Shown in pieces: positions 53,182-61,630 of a stretch of 64,000 bases of DNA. The stretch's first letter is position 1, and each line of letters opens with the position of its first letter. The DNA comes from JANPLN01 sp043757265 (lineage in GTDB: Bacteria > Bdellovibrionota > Bdellovibrionia > Bdellovibrionales > JAGQZY01). The position numbers were made by a program, and so were the translations under genes. The stretch lies in assembly GCA_043757265.1 (NCBI GenBank), contig JAYUQP010000018.1, positions 37,757 to 101,756 of the forward strand, given 5' to 3'. The notes under the pieces are model-generated. The model was not told the origin of the DNA. It saw only the letters and a program-made list of their open reading frames with translations, and ran no database searches.

Positions 53182-53197
53182 TTGTCAGGCTTGATTA

Positions 53198-54070
53198 TTA
53201 GAGACTATAACAACGATCAAACGTGAGTGACTCTGAATCGTCTCCGATGGCAATTGTCCCTGTACCGCAACCTGTGATTACCACAGAAGTGGCTTTGCCG
53301 TCCGAGCAGGAGCCTGCCCAACTACCCGAGGTGGCGCAATTGCATGTGGAGGCCCAAGTCACGTTTGTCGGAACATAGTTGCATATCACTCCCGACAAGT
53401 TGTTGGTGACTCGCAGTTGCCCGCCAGTCATCACACGATCTGTGCGCGAGGTTCCTGTCACTGTGATGTTAGATGTTGTATCGGCGGTGTAATCAAATAA
53501 TGTTTGGCTGGCAAGAGTGAACACCCGGCGGATGCCTGCATTGGATAAAGTAAAATTTCCTGCTGTAACCCTGGTAATTCTTTGACCAGTTGCTATTTTA
53601 GAAACTGTAAGCACCGCTCCTCGCCGTCCTGTTACCGTAAAATTCGGCTCGCGATCCACCATGTCTCCATCACTATCGATGACACAGGCGGCATCACTAA
53701 AGTTCAAAGCGATATTTCCGGTGAATGTTGCGCTACCGATAGTGCATCCCGATAGATCACGCACTTTTTGTGAAGCTGCACAGGCCGTAAAAGTCGTATC
53801 CTTGCATGCCACGGCTTGCGCTGTTGGCAACAGGCCCAAGGAATTTAAAAATAACAGCGCAGCTGGTGTAATTGCCTTTTCGCGAGCGGCAATAAATCGG
53901 CGATGACTTTCCATCATGACCATTGTTCCGTTGGATGTACCGCCTGACTCATCCACCGACGCCATCACGTCGCCAATCTGCTGGGCGGTTTCCTGGATAT
54001 CCACAGTCGTTTCTTCTTCCGCGCAGGAAACTAGAAACGATAATGCTACTAGAGATAAAATGTATTTCAT
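53198..54070 (-). CDS. Lipoprotein of unknown function
   Basis: Lipoprotein signal with Cys16 (FLVSC), then an acidic helical stretch with a hydrophobic segment near 68-85, and a Thr/Ser/Gly-rich beta domain (about 90-290) with many cysteines (VACKDTTFTACAASQ, VICNYVP, STCNCATS, GSCSDGK, TGCGTG, DRCYSL). It contains TDRVMTGGQLRV, sharing DRVMTG with the next protein upstream. 290 residues. Probably a cell-envelope or surface protein; no known family recognised. Confidence 0.7.
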   Translation of the reverse strand: MKYILSLVALSFLVSCAEEETTVDIQETAQQIGDVMASVDESGGTSNGTMVMMESHRRFIAAREKAITPAALLFLNSLGLLPTAQAVACKDTTFTACAASQKVRDLSGCTIGSATFTGNIALNFSDAACVIDSDGDMVDREPNFTVTGRRGAVLTVSKIATGQRITRVTAGNFTLSNAGIRRVFTLASQTLFDYTADTTSNITVTGTSRTDRVMTGGQLRVTNNLSGVICNYVPTNVTWASTCNCATSGSWAGSCSDGKATSVVITGCGTGTIAIGDDSESLTFDRCYSL

Positions 54071-54090
54071 AAATCCTCCATATTTTAAGT

Positions 54091-55026
54091 TTAATTTTCA
54101 ACGTGATTTTCTTGCACATTTTCCGGTGATAAAAAATTCATATTGATCATTTGCACAATACTGTCCCGTTGTTGCGAATTTAATTTTGTGCAGTAATAAA
54201 ACCATGCGTCGCCCGTCATCACACGGTCCACTCCACCCATCGTCTGCTCCGCTGCACCTGCCGTGCGCGTTTCGCTGATCGTTATGTCGAACTGCTCTCC
54301 CTCTTGTCCATTCCAAGTGACGTAAGATTTCGTCCCGTCACTGTAATCCATAGACATTCCCAAATCGTCACAGGCCATGCGATCGATCTTTTTTCCCGTC
54401 CTTGCCATGTTTTTTATGGCTTCGGTCACTCCTGGTGACTCGATAAAATAATCCCACATTACGTTCCCGTCGCCGGTGCCGTGAACATCCATGTAATACA
54501 GCAACGTCGTAAGATTAAACGCCATGGAAGAGGAGTCCGCATGGGCGCAGGAGATCAAAAAACCACACCCGGTGGCATTGCCCGCCAGACTTTTGAGCTG
54601 TGAAGCGATGGCCTTGTAGTTTGTCATTAAACTTTGCGTACGATCTATTTTTAGCAACGTAGCGCCTAGCAAAATACCTTTTCCATCTGCGGCGTAAGTG
54701 AATATTTTTGATTTCTCTTCAAACGAAAAACTCTTCGAATCAATGCGATGAATTTTAAGTTTGCTTCGGAAGTCAATTTTCAACAGGTCCCCCTGTTGTT
54801 TAAGTGCACGCAAGTCAGAGGCAGAAATATGTCTGCGTAATATATTAATCAAAGCTCCTTGATTTCTTACTGTGCTTACCATTTTTACAACAAAGTCAGG
54901 TTCTTTGATTTTTTTACTGATCAATTTAAGTTCTTGCTGACTCACCGAGGTGACAACTCTCGGCTTCTTAGCGGTGGCGGCAAATGGAAATAAGAGACAA
55001 ATCAGTAACGTGATTATTGGTTGCAT
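54091..55026 (-). CDS. Secreted protein of unknown function
   Basis: Signal peptide (MQPIITLLICLLFPFAATA) and about 292 mature residues. Helical N-terminal half (QQELKLISKKIKEPDFVVKM), a Cys-containing middle (NATGCGFLISCAHADSSS) and the C-terminal DRVMTGDAWFYYC. It lies 20 bases upstream of the lipoprotein gene on the same strand and shares the hexapeptide DRVMTG with it, so the two are probably co-expressed and may be distantly related or interact. Not recognised. Confidence 0.7.
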   Translation of the reverse strand: MQPIITLLICLLFPFAATAKKPRVVTSVSQQELKLISKKIKEPDFVVKMVSTVRNQGALINILRRHISASDLRALKQQGDLLKIDFRSKLKIHRIDSKSFSFEEKSKIFTYAADGKGILLGATLLKIDRTQSLMTNYKAIASQLKSLAGNATGCGFLISCAHADSSSMAFNLTTLLYYMDVHGTGDGNVMWDYFIESPGVTEAIKNMARTGKKIDRMACDDLGMSMDYSDGTKSYVTWNGQEGEQFDITISETRTAGAAEQTMGGVDRVMTGDAWFYYCTKLNSQQRDSIVQMINMNFLSPENVQENHVEN

Positions 55027-55403
55027 AGTTCACCCCCGACAAAACATTATGATAACACCTTTCAGGAAACGCCGGCAATCGAAGCGATTTGTTTCAGACT
55101 GGACATAAGGACTGTGCAACGGGAAAACGTCGGGTTTTCAGAACGCTGAGGACAAAGTTTCTCGAAGCCCTGGCCACTCTCGCTTCGTTTGTCCTAACGT
55201 CGTCCTGAGCGGAGGGAGGGTCACTGTGCAGATTCTTCGCTTCGCTCAGAATAACGGATTGAGAATAACTGTATCGATTCGATCCTGCTGAGGAAAACAA
55301 AACTTCACCAATGTCATCCTGAGTGAAACGAAGGATCTAGCGATCAACTTCGCTGCGCAGATTCTTGGCTTCGCTAAGAATGACGGAATAAGACAAATTT
55401 TAT
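55027..55403. other. Intergenic stretch with two diverged R6-type repeats (R7)
   Basis: Holds TCGTCCTGAGCGGAGGG...CTTCGCTTCGCTCAGAATAACGG-type sequence at 55200-55257 and ATGTCATCCTGAGTGAAACG...GGCTTCGCTAAGAATGACGG-type sequence at 55311-55386. Each has a left TCCTGAG half and a right CTTCGCT half, as in R6, with imperfect pairing. No gene is seen. Confidence 0.75.
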
Positions 55404-56201
55404 CTAAACAAATTTTACGGCGTTTTTATCTTTGGAATCTTTATCGTCTTTTTTGGCTTTGCTGCGTCTTTTGAATATTTTGTGGATCTGATCAAACGTC
55501 AGTTCGCGGTGTTCGCCTGACTTCAGGCTGCCAATGCGGAATTCGCCAATAGAAACACGACGCAGTTTCACCACGTCAAACCCAATTTTAGTAAACATCT
55601 GTTTGATTTGGTGGTTTTTACCTTCGTCGATCATCACTTCGATCCACGCTTTTTTATCTGTCGCTTTTGGCAAACGCTTTACGTGTATCGCCGAAACTTT
55701 TCCACCGACGATCGAAACCCCACGTCGAAGTTTATCAAGCTGCGGATCTGTGGGGATTCCGTCGAGCTTTACATGGTAGGTCTTTGTAACGTGCTCATCT
55801 GGGTGAATTACTTTTTGCGCGAATTCGCCATCATTTGTGATGATGAGCAGACCTTCGGAATCAAAATCCAACCGACCCACGGGAAACAAACGCAGAGTGG
55901 ATTTAGGAAAGTAATCCATCACCGTTCTGCGACCATGGGGATCATCTGTGGTTGTAACAACACTTTTTGGTTTATTGAAAATGTAATACACGAAACGATT
56001 CTGAACTTGCACCGGCTTGCCGCGAACAAGAACACGATCCTGCTTGGGATCTACACGAACGCCCATCTCAAAAACTTTTTTACCGTTGATAGTGACTTCG
56101 CCGTTTTCGATCATCTCGTCGGCTTTGCGACGACTGGCGATACCACAGTCGGCAATGTATTTGTTAAGTCTTACTCGATGAGGAGTTGATCTTTCTGCCA
56201 T
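55404..56201 (-). CDS. rluB: 23S rRNA pseudouridine synthase (RluB/RsuA family)
   Basis: RsuA-type pseudouridine synthase. S4 RNA-binding domain first (RLNKYIADCGIASRRKADEM, about 10-60), then the catalytic domain with VGRLDFDSEGLLIITNDGE (catalytic Asp in GRLD), FAQKVIHPDEHVTKTYHVK and KNHQIKQMF, ending in a lysine-rich tail (KRRSKAKKDDKDSKDKN). Length 265 fits RluB. Overlaps the upstream gene by 31 bases. RluB versus RsuA or RluE cannot be fixed by reading, but the S4 domain and tail favour RluB. Confidence 0.88.
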   Translation of the reverse strand: MAERSTPHRVRLNKYIADCGIASRRKADEMIENGEVTINGKKVFEMGVRVDPKQDRVLVRGKPVQVQNRFVYYIFNKPKSVVTTTDDPHGRRTVMDYFPKSTLRLFPVGRLDFDSEGLLIITNDGEFAQKVIHPDEHVTKTYHVKLDGIPTDPQLDKLRRGVSIVGGKVSAIHVKRLPKATDKKAWIEVMIDEGKNHQIKQMFTKIGFDVVKLRRVSIGEFRIGSLKSGEHRELTFDQIHKIFKRRSKAKKDDKDSKDKNAVKFV

Positions 56202-57193
56202 GGGATCTCTCTTTGCTTTTCCGCAGTCACAATCAGGTTGCGATTATTTTGCAGTGAAGATCGCAGAGTTTGCGTTAAAAGGCGAATCATATTGTCATTT
56301 TGGAAAATATTTTCTTTAGCAGACTCGCCTCTTTCGAGAGCGGCTTGTCCAAATGTAATCGCTTCGGGATGGCGCAAGTTGACGAGTTCTATGGCCTTTT
56401 CGAGAAGCTGTGTAAGCTCTTGGTACATCGGGTCTGTTTTACGATCGACAAAATGCTGCTCGAGTCTTTTGATCGCGTAATACACTTGTGGGTATTGCGA
56501 CACCCCACCGCCTTTAAATTCTTCGGCCTTTTGGAATGTATAACCGCGAATGAGATTGCCGTGCATTCCAGGGCCCAAAATCATAAAACGTGCGGTGACA
56601 CTTGGGGCGATTTCCACATATTGAACTTTCTGAAACTGCAAACTCAGGTCGGGAGTGTAGTGTATTTTCATCAGCGGATTGAGCGGCTCAAGCTCGCCTG
56701 AGTTATTAATTAACATCAAATTATTAAGATGTGTGACGGTCATGGCTTGGGACTCATCCAGCGCCAACAACAAAAACGTTCCGTTGTTGGTTGGAATTAA
56801 GCGGCTTTTGTTGCCCGCATTTGAAAACTTCTTCTCCAAAATCTTCAAACAGTCGATGGGGTTTTCGATCGCCACGACCTGCCAGCGATCTGGCAAAACC
56901 ATATTTTTAAATTCCAATTTGATTTGATAGGTTTCGGCAAAGTGGTGCAAAAAATATTGCATCTCTTGAACAAGCAGATGCCGATTTTTCCGCCAGTGTT
57001 CAAAGCTCAAAACAAAGCGGTTAAAGTTTTCTACAAGCTCCGGGGTGACCTTGTCAGTGGGTTCGCAGTGGTGGATGAGGAAATGATAGAAACAAAGACG
57101 CGCAGCATCTTTGTTCGGTTGAAAGCGCAAAATATGTCTGGCAAGCTGAAGAACAGTATCCATCCCTTTCAGGTTAAGAAAGGATGGTGACAT
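56171..57193 (-). CDS. Conserved-type cytoplasmic protein, unknown function
   Basis: Not recognised. 340 residues from the ATG at 57193; a GTG at 57232 would add 13 residues but overlaps the start of the divergent gene. Mostly mixed alpha/beta with no signal peptide or membrane segment. Notable stretches: LILGPGMHGNLIRGY-like (ARFMILGPGMHGNLIRGYTF), FLLLALDESQAMTVTHLNNL and a Gln/Arg-rich C-terminus. It lies directly upstream of and overlaps rluB by 31 bases, so it is co-expressed with it. Confidence 0.65.
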   Translation of the reverse strand: MSPSFLNLKGMDTVLQLARHILRFQPNKDAARLCFYHFLIHHCEPTDKVTPELVENFNRFVLSFEHWRKNRHLLVQEMQYFLHHFAETYQIKLEFKNMVLPDRWQVVAIENPIDCLKILEKKFSNAGNKSRLIPTNNGTFLLLALDESQAMTVTHLNNLMLINNSGELEPLNPLMKIHYTPDLSLQFQKVQYVEIAPSVTARFMILGPGMHGNLIRGYTFQKAEEFKGGGVSQYPQVYYAIKRLEQHFVDRKTDPMYQELTQLLEKAIELVNLRHPEAITFGQAALERGESAKENIFQNDNMIRLLTQTLRSSLQNNRNLIVTAEKQREIPWQKDQLLIE

Positions 57194-57226
57194 CGTCCAG
57201 CAATATTTGGTGTCAAAGGGGTTAAA

Positions 57227-57778
57227 GTGCACAAAAAGCTGAATCCAGGCCTATTTGATGAAGTTACGAACAACGTTCCGACCGACCGCACAGGCAGCTT
57301 TGCCACGCCCAATGCGGGTTCTGGACATTTGGGCCTCTCGCCGTCCTCTCAAATGGAAGTTCAGCGCATTAACGAAGAGGTCCAGGGCCTTAAAGCCAAA
57401 CTTCGAAACTACGACAACCAGATGGAAGTTTTCAAAAATCAGCTGACTGATTTTGTGCATTCCTTTGATCAGCGCTTTGATCGCCTCTCTCAGGCTTTAT
57501 CGCGCGTAGAAAAATCCGTTCACGCCCAGGCGCGCGACACCGAGGATAAAATGCGTGGAGTCCGCGAAAAAATTCAAGCTCAAGGCTTCGAAGAGGCTAA
57601 AGTCGAAGGGCTGATCGAACGCCAGTCTGTGGCCATAAGAAATTTCGAAAATCGTATGTCGTCCATGCAGAAAATGCTCAACGAAAAAGAGCTTTTGTTG
57701 ATGAAGTGCACCGAGGCCCTGAAACAGCATGGCGCATCGGTATCAATTGGTGCCAAAACCTCAATCCCTAAAAAATAA
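57227..57778 (+). CDS. Coiled-coil protein, unknown function
   Basis: 183 residues. A short unstructured N-terminus is followed from about residue 45 by continuous heptad repeats (QRINEEVQGLKAKLRNYDNQ, QRFDRLSQALSRVEKSV), broken by a second coil near 110-170. No signal peptide. GTG start with AGGGG 5-6 bases upstream. The start hexamer GTGCAC is self-complementary and could also start the opposite gene. Length and pattern resemble structural or scaffold proteins; not named. Confidence 0.75.
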   Translation: MHKKLNPGLFDEVTNNVPTDRTGSFATPNAGSGHLGLSPSSQMEVQRINEEVQGLKAKLRNYDNQMEVFKNQLTDFVHSFDQRFDRLSQALSRVEKSVHAQARDTEDKMRGVREKIQAQGFEEAKVEGLIERQSVAIRNFENRMSSMQKMLNEKELLLMKCTEALKQHGASVSIGAKTSIPKK

Positions 57779-57868
57779 TCCTTATCGTTTAAAAAATAGA
57801 CAGTGCCCTAGGATGTGAGCTACACAACACATCCTACACCCGGCTTTTAATTTGCAGAAAAAAACACA

Positions 57869-58411
57869 ATGAAATATTGGATTATTTTTACACTCATTTT
57901 TCTTTCATTTCAGGCGAATTCGCAGTCGCAGTGCTTTGATGTGTTTAATATATATCGAACAGTTCAAGGCCAAGAGTATCTATTAAAACTGCGCCACAAG
58001 TTTTTTTACTTCGACAAGACTTACAACTTCAAGTTTGAGGCTGAGCTAGACCGGGACGGGTTTATTTTTATAGATGTAGAGCTGACAAACTCAAGTCGCT
58101 CTATCAGGAGCACTCAACATGGCGGATTGCTTTTTAAAGAAATGATTCAACATTTTGGACTTAAAAATATCAACGGCATTTACGATATTTGGGGTAAAGG
58201 CACCAATCTGAGTCAGCTCAATGCAAATTTGCGAAATCGTATGAGTGTAGAAGATGCGGCATTTAATACGTGGTCGGGACGACAGGCGGCACTCTACGGA
58301 TTTACAAAAATTGAGACTTATGAATTTATCAAAGTTCAGGAAAGTGAATGGGGCGATATTCCCTATCCCATAAATCTAAGACCTTTTAACGTAGTGTTTG
58401 TTCGTCCGTAG
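57869..58411 (+). CDS. Secreted protein, unknown function
   Basis: 180 residues with a signal peptide (MKYWIIFTLIFLSFQANSQS). The mature part, CFDVFNIYRTV onward, has mixed alpha/beta character with HGGLLFKEMIQHFGLKNING and NTWSGRQAALYGF. I do not recognise a family. Its last 26 bases overlap the 3' end of the helicase gene on the opposite strand. Confidence 0.65.
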   Translation: MKYWIIFTLIFLSFQANSQSQCFDVFNIYRTVQGQEYLLKLRHKFFYFDKTYNFKFEAELDRDGFIFIDVELTNSSRSIRSTQHGGLLFKEMIQHFGLKNINGIYDIWGKGTNLSQLNANLRNRMSVEDAAFNTWSGRQAALYGFTKIETYEFIKVQESEWGDIPYPINLRPFNVVFVRP

Positions 58412-59663
58412 ACACGAGGGTGTCTACACGCCCTAGTGATTTGTGGAATGCAAAAACATCGCGGTCGCAGAAGATGGCGCTTTTATTCCAGCCTTCGATA
58501 AATAAACTCTGTGGACCGCGCACACGGCTGAGTGCCACATAAGCCTGTCCCGGTTCCCAGATTTTTCTTAGATCCACGTGCATTTGATCAAGTGTGGCCC
58601 CTTGTGCTTTGTGAATAGTCATGGCCCACGCCAATGTGATGGGAAAATTTGTCGCGCTCACTGCAGGATTTCCATCAGCATCAAGAAGAGTAAAATCTGC
58701 TTTTTCAAGATCAATGGTGCGACCACCATCCAATTTGATTTTTAAACTTTCGTCGGAAATCTTTTGTACACGCCCCAAAGAGCCATTCACCCAACGTCCT
58801 ACGGGATCATTTTGGCGAATCATCACTAGCGCATCTTTTTTAAGATAGATCACGTCAGCGATGGGCGAGTGTTTGCGAAAACGTTCGATATCCGCGGCCT
58901 TGCCCGAGTACACGGTGGTAAAGGTGTGCACGTCGTGCTTGATTTCTTGCAGTTGCTTAAGGTTGTAGTTATCCACATCGGCCCGGTGCGGAAACAGCCG
59001 CGTAAAATCACCGGTGGGTTTTACTTCGACTCTGGAATTTAAGAATTCTGTAACACTTTCGTCGATGACCCCGTGGCGGATTCGTCTGAGGATTTCGAGA
59101 AATTCCAAGTCTGTCGAGCGCATCATCTTTTTTAGAATGACAGGGACAAACTGACTCTCCGTCCACACCGGATCTTGAAACGCCCATTCTTTAATGCGAC
59201 TAAAAGGGTTCACTGGCGGGAGCTGTGAAAAATCGCCAACGACGATAACCCGCAAACCACCCCACGGAGCAACACTATTGAAAGCTTGTTTTGCAATGAG
59301 CTCCGCCGCGCGCAAAGTAGATCCTGAAAGCATGGAGACTTCGTCTATGACGATTTCGGAATATTTTTTGATTCGTTTCATCAGCTTTTTATTTTTGCTG
59401 GCGCGTTTTACGGTGGCGTCCACGCCACCCTCCATAATGCCAAGACCAAAAAAACTATGGAAAGTTCTGCCGCCAACAAGAATCGCAGCAGCGCCCGTGC
59501 TCGCTAAAATGGGAATGTCTTTGCCCTTTAAATATTCTTTGAGTAGAAAACTTTTTCCGCTTCCCGCAGCGCCAGTTAGAAAAATATTTTCTCGTCCCTT
59601 TAAAAGTTCAAGGGCTGATTCTTGATCTGAATTAAGTGATTGCATCACTTCACTATAAGCCAC
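58386..59663 (-). CDS. PIF1-like superfamily 1B DNA helicase
   Basis: ATP-dependent 5'-3' helicase. Walker A FLTGAAGSGKSFLLKEYL (31-38), PILASTGAAAILVGGRTFHSFFGLG (Pif1 motif Ia), VIDEVSMLS (Walker B), VIVVGDFSQLPPVNPF, and the C-terminal TIHKAQGATLDQMHVDL and YVALSRVRGPQSLFI (motifs V and VI). Length 425 is compact for the family. It probably acts in replication-fork or recombination repair. Convergent with the preceding secreted-protein gene. Confidence 0.93.
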   Translation of the reverse strand: MAYSEVMQSLNSDQESALELLKGRENIFLTGAAGSGKSFLLKEYLKGKDIPILASTGAAAILVGGRTFHSFFGLGIMEGGVDATVKRASKNKKLMKRIKKYSEIVIDEVSMLSGSTLRAAELIAKQAFNSVAPWGGLRVIVVGDFSQLPPVNPFSRIKEWAFQDPVWTESQFVPVILKKMMRSTDLEFLEILRRIRHGVIDESVTEFLNSRVEVKPTGDFTRLFPHRADVDNYNLKQLQEIKHDVHTFTTVYSGKAADIERFRKHSPIADVIYLKKDALVMIRQNDPVGRWVNGSLGRVQKISDESLKIKLDGGRTIDLEKADFTLLDADGNPAVSATNFPITLAWAMTIHKAQGATLDQMHVDLRKIWEPGQAYVALSRVRGPQSLFIEGWNKSAIFCDRDVFAFHKSLGRVDTLVSTDEQTLR

Positions 59664-59691
59664 CGGCTGAGACTCATGTCAGCCATTTTGA

Positions 59692-59807
59692 AAGGTTCGT
59701 ACACACTTTTGGGACTCAACGCATAAAGATCCGGTGCCAGGTCCTGTTTGTGTCCGGTAAGTGGTGCCCGGACATAAACAGGACCTGGCACCGGATCTTT
59801 ATGCGTT
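59692..59807. repeat. Inverted-repeat element R4 (same family as R2 and R3)
   Basis: Arms 59718-59757 and 59768-59807 are reverse complements at 39 of 40 bases and contain CCGGTGCCAGGTCCTGTTT; the 10-base loop ends GTGGTGC as in R3. The left flank AAGGTTCGTACACACTTTTG (59691-59710) with GGACTC matches the R2 outer arm; no right-hand outer copy is seen. Upstream of the protease gene and just past the pif1 start. Confidence 0.94.
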
Positions 59808-59884
59808 GATGAGGGACCGAGCTTGATCCGCGAAATGTACGTCTCGATCGAAGCCTGAGCACTTACCGCAAAAAGCGTTTGCGT

Positions 59885-60883
59885 CTAATTTAAAATTTTT
59901 AATTCGCGGAGTTTTTTTACGATGGGCTCGATCTTATGCACATGGGTCCCAAGGGGATAAGCGCCCGATTGTCCCGCGAGCGAACACTCGACATTGCCAA
60001 TTTGTTTGCAAACATACGATGTGGCGCATTCGCGCTTTTTGTCCCAGATGTAATCTTCGCCGGGGCTTGCTCGCACGACGATCCCCATCACTTCGTTTTT
60101 CACATTAAAAACCGGCCCCCCACTGCTGCCACTGGAAATATCTAAATTGCTGGTGAAGAAATTTTCAAAATGACTCTCTAGCACTTGGGAATTAACAGCT
60201 ACCTTCATGGGCAGCCCAGAAGGATAAGTCACGGCAAACACACTTTGCTTTGGCTTGGGCAGTGTCTTTGCGAACTGAAGTACCTGTCGGTCAGGAAATG
60301 ATCGATCCAATTGGATGATTGCAAAATCCAGCCCGTACCCTCCAATGATTGCGCTATTTTTTTCGATCACATCTGGCGTGATTTCGGCGTGCAGCACTTT
60401 TGCACAACGAGCGGTTTGATCTTGGGAATAACCCGTGAGCGAAACCTGCCCATTGCTTTTTGTGGTATAGTCGAACAGCCAATCAAAATCGGAACACATC
60501 GATGTCATGCCGTTTTCAACCAAGGCAGGCTTTATTCCGCTGTGGTTGAAGATGATGCAATGGCCAGCCGTCACCATGACGTCTTCGGCCACCAAGAAAC
60601 CTGTGCAGTTGAGCCAATTGGAATACTGCTTCGAATATTTTTCCTCAGCACACAATCCGACAGTGAGTGAGTCGGAAGCCAAGTAGAAATCTAAATCGAA
60701 AAGCTCGGAATTTTTTTGCGGCAGAATGTAAGGTTGCCCCACGGACATGGCGATGGCAGGGGCTAGATATTTGTTTTTGTACATGTCTTGTGTGACATCA
60801 ATTCGATCATCAAATCCAAAAACAATCGCCTGTGCTGCATTTATCTGAAAAACAAGCGCGAAAAAAAACGCAAAACGACCCAT
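59885..60883 (-). CDS. Secreted trypsin-like serine protease
   Basis: Exported S1-type protease. Signal peptide (MGRFAFFFALVFQINAAQA). His in MVTAGHCIIF, Asp in YGLDFAIIQLD and Ser in SSGSSGGPVFNVKN form the triad; cysteines around the triad and at the C-terminus suggest disulfides. Start 60883 has GGGGGAG three bases upstream, whereas a longer open frame to 60997 has no such site. Length 332. It is preceded on its strand by a gap with a repeated 17-mer. Confidence 0.88.
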   Translation of the reverse strand: MGRFAFFFALVFQINAAQAIVFGFDDRIDVTQDMYKNKYLAPAIAMSVGQPYILPQKNSELFDLDFYLASDSLTVGLCAEEKYSKQYSNWLNCTGFLVAEDVMVTAGHCIIFNHSGIKPALVENGMTSMCSDFDWLFDYTTKSNGQVSLTGYSQDQTARCAKVLHAEITPDVIEKNSAIIGGYGLDFAIIQLDRSFPDRQVLQFAKTLPKPKQSVFAVTYPSGLPMKVAVNSQVLESHFENFFTSNLDISSGSSGGPVFNVKNEVMGIVVRASPGEDYIWDKKRECATSYVCKQIGNVECSLAGQSGAYPLGTHVHKIEPIVKKLRELKILN

Positions 60884-60998
60884 AGACTCCCCCTTTTTAC
60901 CCCGGAGAGATTCTTTACGATGAGTAGGCAAAGAACAATACGAGGGTGGGACAACGGATTGATTTGAAGTTTTTACAAAGATGACGCTGACTTCCAAG

Positions 60999-61034
60999 AA
61001 AAGGAACGGCGTACCTAAAAAGGAACGGCGTACC
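60999..61034. repeat. Tandem 17-mer AAAAGGAACGGCGTACC (two copies)
   Basis: Copies at 60999-61015 and 61018-61034, period 19. The reverse complement of the same 17-mer lies inside R2 (27522-27538). Possible remnant of an R2-type element or a recognition sequence of its own. Confidence 0.8.
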
Positions 61035-61086
61035 CCATGGAAAGGTATCGTTCGGAAATCGGATATCTGCGACTCAGGTTTGGCAC

Positions 61087-61629
61087 CTATTGGGGCTTAA
61101 GCTGAGTGGCCGGTCCTGGCGGGATTTCGCGGAATTCTTGTTCGATGGGGCTTTCTGTGGCGACTGCTTTGATTCGTTTTGCTTTTACGGAAAGAGATCT
61201 TATTTGTTCGCGGAAATTTTCTTTTTGGACTTTTACAAAGCTATTAAAACGGTTTTTTACTTCTTCCATCTGTTTTTCTACCGTTTTCTTCTCGGTGTTC
61301 AGTTGCTCAAAAAGCTCGCGGCGTTTTTCGTTGGCCGCTTTACGAAGTGTTTCAACATTTTCTTTAGCTTCTTTTTTCTTTGCTTCCTCGATTTCAGCTT
61401 TGAGCTTTTTATCGAAGTCTTTGCGAATTGCTTCTTGTTTTTTCAGCAGCTCATCTTTACTTGTGCGCGCATAGCGCATCACTTGTTGGGATTTTTCGTT
61501 GATCACTTCGAAGAAAGTTTTTTGATCTTGCTCTTTGGTTTCGGCCTTCACTCTGTTCTTTTCAGAAATTTCCTGCTCGTAGGTTGGTTCCTGCGCCAAT
61601 GCTGCCCAAATCAAAAGTAACATCCACAT
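61087..61629 (-). CDS. Secreted or membrane-associated coiled-coil protein
   Basis: 180 residues with a short signal (MWMLLLIWAALAQ, cleavage likely after ALA) and then almost continuous Lys/Glu-rich coiled coil (EAIRKDFDKKLKAEIEEAKK, ELFEQLNTEKKTVEKQMEEV), ending in a Pro-rich tail. Starts one base after the smpB stop. Not recognised; it may bind envelope partners. Confidence 0.7.
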   Translation of the reverse strand: MWMLLLIWAALAQEPTYEQEISEKNRVKAETKEQDQKTFFEVINEKSQQVMRYARTSKDELLKKQEAIRKDFDKKLKAEIEEAKKKEAKENVETLRKAANEKRRELFEQLNTEKKTVEKQMEEVKNRFNSFVKVQKENFREQIRSLSVKAKRIKAVATESPIEQEFREIPPGPATQLKPQ

Positions 61630-61630
61630 T

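Noticed and set aside
55608..56189. 193-codon open frame on the + strand
   Set aside because: Antisense to rluB, with no ribosome site and no recognisable protein pattern.
59194..59625. 143-codon open frame on the + strand
   Set aside because: Antisense to the PIF1-like helicase gene, whose motifs are unambiguous.
61090..61620. Phe-rich 176-codon open frame on the + strand
   Set aside because: Mirror of the Lys/Glu-rich coiled-coil gene on the minus strand; Phe runs arise from AAA/GAA complements.
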